In this document: positions 8,310 to 17,484 of the stretch, piece after piece
Layout of the letters: every line of letters starts with the position of its first letter
How positions within the stretch are numbered: position 1 is the stretch's first letter
Source of the DNA: Oceanobacillus timonensis
Lineage (GTDB): Bacteria > Bacillota > Bacilli > Bacillales > Amphibacillaceae
NCBI RefSeq assembly: GCF_900166635.1
Contig: NZ_LT800497.1
Span: 3,396,344 to 3,460,343, forward strand
Reading direction: 5' to 3'
DNA: 64,000 nucleotides
Made by a program: the position numbers and the translations under genes
The notes under the pieces: generated by a model
What the model was told of the DNA's origin: nothing
Seen by the model: only the letters and a program-made list of their open reading frames with translations
Databases searched by the model: none

Positions 8310-9929
8310 TTAATTTTCTTTATAACGCTCATAGGCAGCCTGCTGGATTTCCATATATTCGTCATAGCCCATCTCTTGAATGGTTTCTACATAAGCATCC
8401 CATTCAGAGAAATCATTTTCTCCCGTAATAAAACCAGCCTGCATTTCTTCTACATACTTTTCTAAATCCGTTTCTAATACAGCGATACGGTCATTTTCCT
8501 CTTCCGTATACGTAAATGCCGGCCAAATCTCATCGATTAAATACGGCTCTATTTGTTCCGCAGCTTCGACATCTGTTGGGGCATTCTCTGAACCGGTAAA
8601 GTATTCATCTGTGACGATGACAGGGTGGTTACCGCCCGGGTTGATAATATATTCAGCCAAAGCCTGTGTCAGGGTTAAACCATCCGGGTTATTCGTTATT
8701 TCTTCTGTCAGTGTCGGGCCTTCTTCTGTTTCTTCATAGGTTTCTCCTTCAATGCCCATAAAGAACATCTTTTGACCTTCTTCACTCCAGAAATAATCAA
8801 TCCATCTTAACGTCGCTTCCGGATTTTCATTTTCACTTGTGATTAGAAAGTTTCCTAATGAAAGAACCGGAGATGTTATTCCTGTATACATTTTTGTACC
8901 ATCCGGACCTTCTAATGCATTACCAGGGATAAACTGTTCTCCTACTTCTTTTCCGTATAATTCCATCGGGTTATAGAATTGTACAGCACCATAGCGGTCA
9001 TCTGCCGCACTAGCTAAATGTTGATCGACCTCTAAGGAATAAATATTTTGCTCGATTAGCTCTTCTTCGTAAAGCTTATTCAGATACTTCAACATTTCTT
9101 TATATTGATCATCAATGGGGTAGAAGCGGATATCGTCTGAATCTGGATCACTATCAATTAAAGTGTGTAGCTGGCCACGGTTTTGAACACCGAACGCTCC
9201 AGAAATCCAGTGAATGATGCGGGACATTTCCGCCACACTGCTTAATGGAATTTCATCATTTTCTCCATTCCCATTTAAATCAGTTTCTTTCACCGCTTTC
9301 AAATATTCATAGAACTCTTCGGTTGTTTCTGGATTATCCATATCTAATTGTTCCAACCAGTCTCCATTCACCCACCCCTTAGCACCAATTAATAAGGATG
9401 AAAAATCTGGTGAGTATACCGTCGGAATGGAATAAATATTTCCATCCGGGAATGTTATTCCTTTGCGAATATCCGGATTTTCATCCAACACTTTTTTAAC
9501 GTTCGGTGCATATTCCTCGATCAAATCATTTAAAGGGATAAATGTACCCTGACTCCCATAGGTTTGAACATCGGAAATAGGCAGGTTAGCAGCATAGAAA
9601 ACATCTGGTAAATCGCCGCTGGCAAGTGCCAGATTCCTTCTTTCTTCCAACCCATCCGCCGGCACCATGTTCCAGGTGATATCCATATTTGTCATTTCTT
9701 CATATTCATTCAAAAGTAAAACATCATTCCAATCATCCGCTGTAGTGGCTGCTTTGCCGGCAAAGATTTCTAATTCAATCGTGTCTTCCACAATAGGCAT
9801 GCCTTCTGTATTTAAGTTATTTAATGCTTCCTCACTGCCGCCGACATCTTCCTTATCATCGTTATTACACGCTGATAGCGCGATTAGCGGCACAGCGGCT
9901 AAGACAATGAATTTCTTTTTGATTTTCAC
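8310..9929 (-). CDS. Extracellular sugar-binding lipoprotein (ABC importer), copy 1
   Basis: 539 residues beginning at GTG 9929, eight bases after AGGAGG. A lipoprotein signal with lipobox LSAC (Cys about 20) tethers it outside the membrane. The mature part is a large LplA/YtcQ-type substrate-binding protein, with NLALASGDLPDVFY, PDGNIYSIPTVY and TLRWIDYFWSEEGQKMFFMG. It is strongly similar along its length to the next gene upstream, so the pair arose by tandem duplication. It probably delivers glycan fragments to the permeases. Confidence 0.9.
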   Translation of the reverse strand: MKIKKKFIVLAAVPLIALSACNNDDKEDVGGSEEALNNLNTEGMPIVEDTIELEIFAGKAATTADDWNDVLLLNEYEEMTNMDITWNMVPADGLEERRNLALASGDLPDVFYAANLPISDVQTYGSQGTFIPLNDLIEEYAPNVKKVLDENPDIRKGITFPDGNIYSIPTVYSPDFSSLLIGAKGWVNGDWLEQLDMDNPETTEEFYEYLKAVKETDLNGNGENDEIPLSSVAEMSRIIHWISGAFGVQNRGQLHTLIDSDPDSDDIRFYPIDDQYKEMLKYLNKLYEEELIEQNIYSLEVDQHLASAADDRYGAVQFYNPMELYGKEVGEQFIPGNALEGPDGTKMYTGITSPVLSLGNFLITSENENPEATLRWIDYFWSEEGQKMFFMGIEGETYEETEEGPTLTEEITNNPDGLTLTQALAEYIINPGGNHPVIVTDEYFTGSENAPTDVEAAEQIEPYLIDEIWPAFTYTEEENDRIAVLETDLEKYVEEMQAGFITGENDFSEWDAYVETIQEMGYDEYMEIQQAAYERYKEN

Positions 9930-10002
9930 AGGAAATACCTCCTTTTAATAAGGCGGAAAGAGGGAAGATTTCTTCCCTTTTTCCACTTGTGAGGCTATTT
10001 AT

Positions 10003-11616
10003 TTACTGTCCTTCTTCATAACGTTGAAGCGCTTTCTTTTGAATTTCCATATATTCATCAAGACCCATTTCTTCCAGTGTTTTTACATAATTGTCCCATT
10101 CATCAAAAGATGTTTCTCCTGTAACAAATTGCGCTTCCATCTCAGCGACGTACTTTTGAATATCTGCTCCTAAAGAATCCAAGGTTGTTTGCTCCCCTTC
10201 TTCATAGAAGAAAAACGGCCAAGGCTCTTCAATGAGGTACGGCGCTATGTTTTCCGCATTTTCCAGATCTTCCGGCTGAAATTCAGGCGCTGTCGAATAT
10301 TCCGGGTTTTCGATCACTGGATGTCCTCCGCCCGGATTAATGATATAATCTGCCAATGCTTCTTGAACCGTTAACCCATTGGGATTATTCGTGATTTCTT
10401 CTGTTAATTCCGGTCCATCCGGCGTTTCTTCATAGGTTTCACCTTCTAATCCCATAAAGAACATCTTCGCTCCTTCATCACTCCAGAAATAGTCAATCCA
10501 CCTTAACGTCGCTTCCGGATTTTCATTCACATTGGTAATCGAAAAATGTCCCAGACTATTTACAGGTGAAATCACAGAGGTAAACTGCTTCTCTCCATTC
10601 GGACCTTCCAGCGCATTCCCAGGGATATAACGGCCGCCCACTTCTTCGCCAAAATAGTCTTTCGGATTGAAGAAGTTCATCGCTGCATATTTTCCTTCTG
10701 TTCCATTTGCCAGAAAATGATCGACTTCAATCGAATAAATATTTTGTTCAATTAAGCCTTCTGTATACAGTTTGTTCATGTATTCCAGCAATTGTTTATA
10801 CTCATCGGCTGTACGGTAAAAACGCAATTCCCCTGTTTCCGGGTCTTCATCAATGGAAGGATGTAAAATCCCTTTATTCGAGACGCCAAATGCGCCAGTG
10901 AGCCAATGGAATAAACGGTCCATGGACACACTGCTTAATGGAATCACTTCATTACCATCCACGGATAGTTCTTTTGCTGCTTTTAAATATTCATAGAATT
11001 CATCCGTTGTTTCCGGGTTATCCATCCCTGTTTCATCCAAAATCTCTTGGTTTATCCATGGCTTATCATCCATCAAGGATGTTGGAGATTCGGGATCTCT
11101 CAACCGGGGGATAGCGTAAATATTCCCGTCCGGAAACGTGATGCCTTGTTTAATCTCGGGATATTCTTCCAGATAAGCCTTAATATTAGGGGCGTATTCA
11201 TCTATCAAATCGTTAAGAGGGACAAAAATCCCTTGCTGGCCATATTTATATAAATCAGAATTAGGCATATAAGAACCATAGAATAGATCGGGTAAATCTC
11301 CACTGGCAAGGGCTAGATTTCTTTTTTCTTCCAATCCATCAACCGGAACCTGATTCCAGTTCATATCGATATTCGTCATTTTTTCATATTCATTTAAAAC
11401 AGGTACATCATTCCAATCATCTGCCGCTGAAGCTGCTTTTCCAGCAAATACATCAATTGTGATTTCTTCCTCTACAATCGGCATACCGTCTTGATTCAGA
11501 TTTTCGAGTGCCTCTTCATTTCCCCCGGCATCTTCTTTTTCATCCTTACTGCACGCAACCAGCACGAATAAAAAAGAGATACATAATAGAAATAAGATTC
11601 TTTTATTCTTTTTCAC
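10003..11616 (-). CDS. Extracellular sugar-binding lipoprotein (ABC importer), copy 2
   Basis: 537 residues starting at GTG 11616, preceded by GGGGGAGG. The lipobox LVAC (Cys about 22) marks a lipoprotein. It shares with copy 1 the blocks NLALASGDLPDLFYG, ITFPDGNIYAIP, ATLRWIDYFWSDEGAKMFFMG and ADYIINPGGGHPVI. Two divergent binding proteins feeding a single permease pair suggest a widened substrate range, for example different chain lengths. That is inference. It is separated from copy 1 by 73 bp. Confidence 0.9.
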   Translation of the reverse strand: MKKNKRILFLLCISFLFVLVACSKDEKEDAGGNEEALENLNQDGMPIVEEEITIDVFAGKAASAADDWNDVPVLNEYEKMTNIDMNWNQVPVDGLEEKRNLALASGDLPDLFYGSYMPNSDLYKYGQQGIFVPLNDLIDEYAPNIKAYLEEYPEIKQGITFPDGNIYAIPRLRDPESPTSLMDDKPWINQEILDETGMDNPETTDEFYEYLKAAKELSVDGNEVIPLSSVSMDRLFHWLTGAFGVSNKGILHPSIDEDPETGELRFYRTADEYKQLLEYMNKLYTEGLIEQNIYSIEVDHFLANGTEGKYAAMNFFNPKDYFGEEVGGRYIPGNALEGPNGEKQFTSVISPVNSLGHFSITNVNENPEATLRWIDYFWSDEGAKMFFMGLEGETYEETPDGPELTEEITNNPNGLTVQEALADYIINPGGGHPVIENPEYSTAPEFQPEDLENAENIAPYLIEEPWPFFFYEEGEQTTLDSLGADIQKYVAEMEAQFVTGETSFDEWDNYVKTLEEMGLDEYMEIQKKALQRYEEGQ

Positions 11617-11705
11617 TCAAAAACCTCCCCCGTATTATTTTTTATTTCTTTTTAATCATCTTTCTCTCAGAAAAACGCAAGGTATTTCTGTAACAGGTAT
11701 TGCAT

Positions 11706-11789
11706 TTATCCACTTCTGACGTGCTGAGCTACAATTCGGTTTTCCCGCACGACGCCTTTATTTAGCTCATCTTCCCCTCCTCCTTTCAT
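11706..11789 (-). CDS. Possible 27-residue small ORF ahead of the binding-protein genes
   Basis: An ATG at 11789 is preceded by AAAGGAG with a six-base gap and opens a 27-codon frame (MKGGGEDELNKGVVRENRIV...) ending at TAA 11706. It lies in the 218-bp gap between nagZ and binding-protein copy 2. The good ribosome-binding site argues for translation. It could be a leader peptide or the stump of a lost gene. No homologue is recognised. Confidence 0.3.
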   Translation of the reverse strand: MKGGGEDELNKGVVRENRIVAQHVRSG

Positions 11790-11834
11790 GTTCTACTCCT
11801 TTGTAATAGATAAATAGCCTGCCTTATCATGTTC

Positions 11835-13427
11835 CTATCCTATTTTGACCGGCAGTGTGCCTCTAGCATTTTCTTTGCCAAAAATAGCTCCGGCAGCAAC
11901 CTGTAATGCAGGGTCATTCCATTCATAGGTATTTATAAAAGTAGGAAGCTTATTTAGGTAATAAAAATCATATGGATTCCGCATCCCGACTCCAATAATA
12001 TTGCTATTTACGTTTACTAATTGATGAACAAACGGGATAACAGGGCTATTTTCTGTTACAGTTACTGTCCCTAAAATGATATAATCCACCTGTTTAGCTG
12101 CTTGAAGGAGTTCTGCCATTTCCTGCTTCCGTACATTCTCGTCATAAACTTGCACAGATGCTTGAGGAACGTATTCTTTTATTGCAGAGCCAAGTGATTT
12201 CTGTTGCATATTTTTATCTTCTACTTGTGCCATAGGGCCATAAGCTGGTTCCAACACAAGGATGTTTAACGGCTTCTCTCCTTTTAACGGCAATAACTGA
12301 TCATTATGAACGATGGTGACACTTTCTCTATATACTTTTTGAGCTAACTGATGATGTTCCTTTGCCCCAACCATTTGTAAGGCTTTTTCTTTGTTGGATA
12401 ACGAGGCGTCCTTCCAAGTTGTATACTTTTCTTTTAATAGCTGAATACGCTGAAATGAGGCTTCGATACTGGAAGCTGACAACGCTTCACTTTCAACGGC
12501 AGCAGTAATTTCTTCTATCGTTCTTTTTTGAACGGGATACGTATGAGACACCATGACAAAATCAGTCCCTGCCTGTAACGCTTTTACTGCACCTTTTTCG
12601 GTTCCAATGGTATTGGATATTGCCTTCATCTCCATGCAATCTGTCGTAATTGCTCCTTGAAAGCCTAACTTTTCACGTAAAAGGTTCACATAAACTTGCT
12701 TTGATAAAGTCGCAGGGGTATTTGCTTGCGGTTCAATGGCCGGAAAATAAACATGGGCAGTCATAACAGCATCCGCGCCAGCTTGAATACACGCTTGAAA
12801 TGGAACTAATTCCACGTTTTCCAGCTGGCCCATCTCATGGGATATCACTGGTAAATCTAAGTGGGAATCGACACTTGTATCCCCGTGGCCCGGAAAATGC
12901 TTTAACGATGTCATCACTCCGGCATCCTGCAGCCCTTTCATCATTGCTTCTCCAAATGCTGCAACCTTTTGAGGATTTTCATTGAAAGAACGGACACCAA
13001 TAACTGGATTCTGTGGATTATTATTCACATCTAAGACCGGTGCCAAATTCCAATTAATCCCCAGCGCTTTTAACTCTCTTCCAGTGGCTAAGCCGACCTC
13101 ATAAGCATATTGTGGTTTATCCGTTGCGCCCAGCGCCATCGCTCCTGGAAAAGTCGTCATTCCTTGATGTATTCTGCTGACAACGCCATTCTCCTGATCC
13201 AGACAAATCAATAAGGGCTTTTCATACCCAGCAGCTTTTGCTTCTTTTTGTAAGCTTGATGTTAATGAAAGAACTTCATCCGGGTTCCCGATATTTCGGC
13301 TGAACAAAATAATGGAACCGACATGATAATCATGTATCAATTCTTTTATTTCAGGGGTTATGGTTTTTCCGTTAAACCCAACCACGAGTAACTGACCTAT
13401 TTTTCTTGCTAACGCTTGTTTGCTCAC
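11835..13427 (-). CDS. nagZ: Beta-N-acetylglucosaminidase NagZ-like (GH3)
   Basis: 530 residues from GTG 13427, seven bases after AAGGAGG. The GH3 domain shows LLICLDQENGVVSRI, the loop KHFPGHGDTSVDSH bearing the catalytic Asp/His dyad of NagZ enzymes (about 180-193), and the presumed nucleophile Asp in ITTDCMEMKAI. A C-terminal alpha/beta domain follows, as in B. subtilis NagZ. NagZ removes GlcNAc from peptidoglycan fragments. There is no signal peptide, unlike the secreted B. subtilis enzyme, so action on imported material is likely. It follows the GH20 gene by 32 bp. Confidence 0.9.
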   Translation of the reverse strand: MSKQALARKIGQLLVVGFNGKTITPEIKELIHDYHVGSIILFSRNIGNPDEVLSLTSSLQKEAKAAGYEKPLLICLDQENGVVSRIHQGMTTFPGAMALGATDKPQYAYEVGLATGRELKALGINWNLAPVLDVNNNPQNPVIGVRSFNENPQKVAAFGEAMMKGLQDAGVMTSLKHFPGHGDTSVDSHLDLPVISHEMGQLENVELVPFQACIQAGADAVMTAHVYFPAIEPQANTPATLSKQVYVNLLREKLGFQGAITTDCMEMKAISNTIGTEKGAVKALQAGTDFVMVSHTYPVQKRTIEEITAAVESEALSASSIEASFQRIQLLKEKYTTWKDASLSNKEKALQMVGAKEHHQLAQKVYRESVTIVHNDQLLPLKGEKPLNILVLEPAYGPMAQVEDKNMQQKSLGSAIKEYVPQASVQVYDENVRKQEMAELLQAAKQVDYIILGTVTVTENSPVIPFVHQLVNVNSNIIGVGMRNPYDFYYLNKLPTFINTYEWNDPALQVAAGAIFGKENARGTLPVKIG

Positions 13428-13459
13428 AAAACTTCCTCCTTCATTCTATTTCACAGAAA

Positions 13460-15337
13460 TTATGATAAATGACCAGCTGTGACAATACGGTGGTATAAAT
13501 TTCTGCCTAGTGACCCTGTCTGCATCGGATACGGGCCTTCAAAATAGAGCCGTTCTTCTTCCAGCTCATCAATTTTATTAATGTCTCCATCAATGTATTG
13601 ATTAAGACGGTACATCACTGTTTCTATCCGTGCGAGTACGCCGCCGTACCGAATCTCAATAATTTCCCAGCCGAATGGTTTGTTAAAAGAAAACCATAAG
13701 GTACGATGCGTTTTCCGCAATGTGTAAACGCGTTCTTTTACTTCTTCTAAAATCGGAAGCATCTCTTGAAGCTTCTCTCTATTTTGCTTATCATACGTTT
13801 CTTTTACGTTTCTGCCTAATTCTGCCTTGATGCTGAGCACGTGCGATAATTGCTGGTAGAAATGAAATAATAAGCTCCAATTCGCATTTCTTTTTGCTGC
13901 TTGTTCCAACTTGGCTGTCAGAATCTCATAATGTTTGTTTAAGGAGAGACCTTTGATATTCTCATCATATAAACCAATCAATATATCTTGCCATAATAAT
14001 AGCTTGGATGGATTAGAAGTCTGTAGATTATCTTTATCCACTCCGGGTGTTTCATCCAATTGATTGAAAAGCATAAAATCATCCAAATGAGCTCCTGTAC
14101 AAAAATGAAATCGTTTCTGCAAATGCTCCTCTGAAAATGACGCATGATAAGCATGTTCGGCAAATAATTGTAAGACCGGTAAAGCGGTCATCATGGGCGT
14201 TTCTGCGCCATTATCGCCCCACATTGTCACGAAAATTTCCTGAACCTTTTCCTTTTTACACGCACGTAAAGCCGCTTCCGTTGTGGCAAAAGCTTTGCCA
14301 TAGTTAGGAGAGATGCCATTCCACGTCCACACGCCGCCTGCAAATACAGGGTTATCTTTTAACGCTTTGTGCTTCCGAATAAACGTACGATAAAATTGTT
14401 CATCATCGTGATAATAATCCCAGTAGACAAGCTGCGTGTCCGGAATCGATGATACAACTGACTCTGGAATTTCCGATTCTACATCATAATATCCCCCATG
14501 CTTGGAGCCGAGGCGAAAATACATATCACTCCAAATCATTGGCTGCAGTTTTTTTCTATCTGTAATGGCTGTTACTTCTTGTAAATGTTTATTCATAATA
14601 TCGAAGCGCTTTTCATATCCATGTTTATCCAAATACTTTCCTAATCCCAACTGGTGTGCTTCATCCATACCGATATGAATTCGTTTCGATTGAAAAGGAC
14701 GACTGGCAGCTTCAATAAGATGCTCTATAAAAGTATACGTAGCCTTGGATCCCGCCAATAAAATATCTGCGGTATCACGGATAGGAATGGCATAATTCCA
14801 TTTTAACGCTTCTGTTAAATGAGCCAGTGTTTGAATGCATGGAATCATTTCAATCCCTAAATTCGCTGCATACTGATCACATTCCCTAAGTTCCTCTTCT
14901 GTATATCTTCCACGCATATAGCCAAAATATGGGTATTCCTTCACCGTATATGTATCTTCTGTATATACCATCAACGTATTTAGCCCCATCATGGCTATGT
15001 TTCGTAATAGGTTTTTTATCCCGTCCACCGTCATCACTGCATTTCGCGAGGCGTCCAGCATTGCACCCTGCATCGTAAACTGGGGATATTCAACAAAGTT
15101 AAAATCTTTTTCTGCAGCAAAATGTTCCAGCCATAATCCAAGCCCTCTAAAAAAGTGAATTTTTTCTTGAAATAAGATTTCACCTTCCTGATTTTCATTT
15201 TTCACAGAAAGCGGCCCTTTTCTTTGGCTCACTTGAATGCGGTGCCCTTCTTTTGCTAATTCAATTCCCAAATCCTTTAAAAGCTGCTCTAGTCCTTTTT
15301 CCACTTGCGATATATCACCTGTTAAATGAAGTTTCAT
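13460..15337 (-). CDS. GH20-family beta-hexosaminidase, cytoplasmic
   Basis: 625 residues. The TIM-barrel core has MLDASRNAVMTVDGIKNLLR, the acid/base pair in HIGMDEAHQLGLGKYL (about 225-240), QPMIWSDMYFR and VWTWNG. The GMDEA variant is typical of GH20C-type exo-hexosaminidases that remove terminal GlcNAc or GalNAc. A long helical C-terminal part follows (about 440-625). No signal peptide is seen. It is the first gene of the amino-sugar cluster; a cre-like box lies about 200 bp upstream. The ribosome-binding site is weak (GAGGT about 12 nt from ATG). Confidence 0.85.
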   Translation of the reverse strand: MKLHLTGDISQVEKGLEQLLKDLGIELAKEGHRIQVSQRKGPLSVKNENQEGEILFQEKIHFFRGLGLWLEHFAAEKDFNFVEYPQFTMQGAMLDASRNAVMTVDGIKNLLRNIAMMGLNTLMVYTEDTYTVKEYPYFGYMRGRYTEEELRECDQYAANLGIEMIPCIQTLAHLTEALKWNYAIPIRDTADILLAGSKATYTFIEHLIEAASRPFQSKRIHIGMDEAHQLGLGKYLDKHGYEKRFDIMNKHLQEVTAITDRKKLQPMIWSDMYFRLGSKHGGYYDVESEIPESVVSSIPDTQLVYWDYYHDDEQFYRTFIRKHKALKDNPVFAGGVWTWNGISPNYGKAFATTEAALRACKKEKVQEIFVTMWGDNGAETPMMTALPVLQLFAEHAYHASFSEEHLQKRFHFCTGAHLDDFMLFNQLDETPGVDKDNLQTSNPSKLLLWQDILIGLYDENIKGLSLNKHYEILTAKLEQAAKRNANWSLLFHFYQQLSHVLSIKAELGRNVKETYDKQNREKLQEMLPILEEVKERVYTLRKTHRTLWFSFNKPFGWEIIEIRYGGVLARIETVMYRLNQYIDGDINKIDELEEERLYFEGPYPMQTGSLGRNLYHRIVTAGHLS

Positions 15338-15540
15338 ACCCGAACCAACCTCGCTTTTCTTTCATTTGGCATTATTTATCCGTTTTAGAACTTTATCGTA
15401 CCAATCTGAACGTCGCAAGCTGCTCCTTTTGGTTTGTATTAGAATATGCTACTGAAAATTGAAATAGAATATCAGATTTTCATTCGAAAAATTGTTATTC
15501 TGTTTTATCCTGAATAAGTGTTTATGAAATCTCAAGGGAA

Positions 15541-15554
15541 TATAAAACGTTTCA
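15541..15554. promoter_or_regulatory. Candidate cre (CcpA) site upstream of the amino-sugar cluster
   Basis: TATAAAACGTTTCAT resembles the catabolite-responsive element TGWAANCGNTNWCA with a mismatch at one end. Its position 200 bp upstream of the first gene would allow carbon catabolite repression. No convincing sigma-A promoter could be fixed in the same interval. Confidence 0.35.
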
Positions 15555-15557
15555 TGA

Positions 15558-15668
15558 TTAAATGAAGCGTATCCAAAAGATATAACCTGCCGAAGCAATA
15601 AAAAAGATGGCAGGATACGTTCCTGTCACCTTCATTTTCGCTGATACATATTTGAATGGTAATGAAAT
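15558..15668 (-). pseudogene. Possible C-terminal remnant of a membrane transporter
   Basis: Within the 393-bp gap between the GH20 gene and the YqjF gene, a 37-codon open stretch ends in TAA at 15558. It reads FKYVSAKMKVTGTYPAIFF then IASAGYIFWIRFI. The hydrophobic end and charged linker look like the tail of a permease, but no start or ribosome-binding site remains. The family cannot be named. The rest of the gap (15338-15540) shows only AT-rich DNA. Confidence 0.3.
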
Positions 15669-15730
15669 TCATGTACGGCTTACGTTTTAAACTTCAATAC
15701 GATGTTTAAAAATAATCTCCTGATTCATCC

Positions 15731-16531
15731 CTACTTCATCTTTTTTATTATTCCATTGCGTGCAATCTTAGAACGGGCATAATGGATAACTGGATTCTCT
15801 CCAATAACCGCTTTGGATAAGAAAGAAGAAAAAGCTAGCTTATCTATATTTACCTTTGCATTCCTGACTTTCCACCGTTCATGCTGAATAGCCCCGCGAT
15901 ATAAATGATTCTTTTTATATGTCCAGAAAACATAGCGTTCCAGCAGCCAATAATCAAGACTCTGTCTTTCCGGATAAAAAGCCTCTCCAACAGGCGTATA
16001 GCTTGCATGAAATACGGCAGGCAGGTTTCCTTTACGTAAGCTGTCTAGATGATAGGTATCTGCTGATTGCTTCATCTTCATAGCTGCATGGAGAAAAGGA
16101 GCTTTTACTATTTTCCCTCCGAAAACAACAGATAATTTATTCGTATCCATTGTAAAGAAATAAACGCCTTTTTCCCCTTTTCGCTTCACATACGTTCTTA
16201 CATTCAGCTGCAACATTGGATGCTGATAAGGAATGCTTGGCAAATAACGGATCCGGTTCTTACTCACTTTTAAAGCAACGATACTGATCCACGCCTGCCC
16301 ATCATATGTATCCAATTCTAGTCCCTCTGGAATTTGACTTGTCAAAGCAACAGGTGATACCGGCAGGTGAATAAATAATAGGTGCTCCCATTTTTGAATC
16401 AGAACCCATGGGGAAAGAGGAGGAGCACCTGCTTTTTGTGTTGTTTTTTTAATGATCATATGGATTTTTTCCTGTTCATGTTTTTTGGACGTATACATAC
16501 ATTCCTTATTCTGAACAGCTTTGTACTCCAT
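15731..16531 (-). CDS. DUF2071 / YqjF-family protein
   Basis: Up to 266 residues. The family signature is seen in WEHLLFIHLPVSPVALTSQIP, GLELDTYDGQAWISIVALKV, FFTMDTNKLSVVFGGK and YYLLERY-like YWLLERYVFWTY. B. subtilis YqjF is an uncharacterised soluble protein of this type. The start is uncertain: the ATG at 16531 lacks a good ribosome-binding site, and internal Met residues (MYTSKK, MIIKKT) preceded by AAGGAA or AGGA are plausible. It is monocistronic or follows the exporter gene by 44 bp. Confidence 0.75.
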   Translation of the reverse strand: MEYKAVQNKECMYTSKKHEQEKIHMIIKKTTQKAGAPPLSPWVLIQKWEHLLFIHLPVSPVALTSQIPEGLELDTYDGQAWISIVALKVSKNRIRYLPSIPYQHPMLQLNVRTYVKRKGEKGVYFFTMDTNKLSVVFGGKIVKAPFLHAAMKMKQSADTYHLDSLRKGNLPAVFHASYTPVGEAFYPERQSLDYWLLERYVFWTYKKNHLYRGAIQHERWKVRNAKVNIDKLAFSSFLSKAVIGENPVIHYARSKIARNGIIKKMK

Positions 16532-16575
16532 TATTCGCTCTGCTTCAAAAATAGTACATCACGATGCCCATCCAT

Positions 16576-17484
16576 TCACTTAGCAACAAACTTCCCTCTT
16601 CGCTTTAATAATACATATTCCAACGTTCCTGTCCCGACAAATATCCCGCACAAGATGAAAACAAATCCAATGATGTGAAACAAAGTAAGGCTTTCATTTA
16701 AGAACAGTACCGAACCAATTATCGCAAAAAGCGTATTCAGATTCATAAATAACGTTGTTTCTGCAGGTCCAACCTGCTTAATCGCTAAATTATAAATGAT
16801 ATGTCCAAAGGCCGTACATAATAGCGAACTAAAGAGAAATACCAGCCCCAGTTTCCATGAAAACAGCGGCGTTAAATCAGAAACGGGATTATCAAAAAAC
16901 TGACTTGTCAGGAAGATAAAAGCCGAGCCAATGAACAGCATAAAGCCTGTGCTCAATATCGAATCAAAATCATCATGGTACTTGCCTATTAAAATAAAGC
17001 TGAAGGCCTGCACTAAGACAGCCAAAAAGACTATCAAATCACCTATCGCTATACTATGAAAACCGCCTCCTGAGCTCGTTGTAAGGAAAATACCAGCAAA
17101 TCCTAAAACAAATCCAAACAAACGTAATTTGGGAACACGCTGTTTTAATAATAAAATCGCTAATAAAACGGTCAATAATGGTCCTGTCCCTAAAAGCAAG
17201 CTGCTGTTCACACCAGAAGTATACTTCAACCCGACACTTAGCAGCGTATGATGGAGGACAACATTAAATATCCCGACATAAAGGATGACCTTCCATTCTT
17301 TTTTATTCGGCCACCGGAACAGCCCCATAAATAAACAAGTAAGCAGCACCGCAGCACCTGCAACAAAAATTCGGAGAGCGGTCACTAAAATCGGATCGAT
17401 ATCGGTAACTAAAACTTTAATAGCGGAGAGGTTAAATCCCCAAAATAACATGACAATAAATAAAAGAATATGTATTTTTTTCAA
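16576..17484 (-). CDS. EamA-family DMT transporter
   Basis: 302 residues with about ten membrane helices in two EamA repeats (about 5-140 and 150-285). The N-terminal motif MLFWGFNLSAIKVL and the second-repeat PAETTLFMNLNTLFAIIGS are typical. The start is TTG 17484, with AGGTG six bases away. Family members export amino acids or metabolites; the substrate cannot be told from sequence. Confidence 0.85.
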   Translation of the reverse strand: MKKIHILLFIVMLFWGFNLSAIKVLVTDIDPILVTALRIFVAGAAVLLTCLFMGLFRWPNKKEWKVILYVGIFNVVLHHTLLSVGLKYTSGVNSSLLLGTGPLLTVLLAILLLKQRVPKLRLFGFVLGFAGIFLTTSSGGGFHSIAIGDLIVFLAVLVQAFSFILIGKYHDDFDSILSTGFMLFIGSAFIFLTSQFFDNPVSDLTPLFSWKLGLVFLFSSLLCTAFGHIIYNLAIKQVGPAETTLFMNLNTLFAIIGSVLFLNESLTLFHIIGFVFILCGIFVGTGTLEYVLLKRRGKFVAK

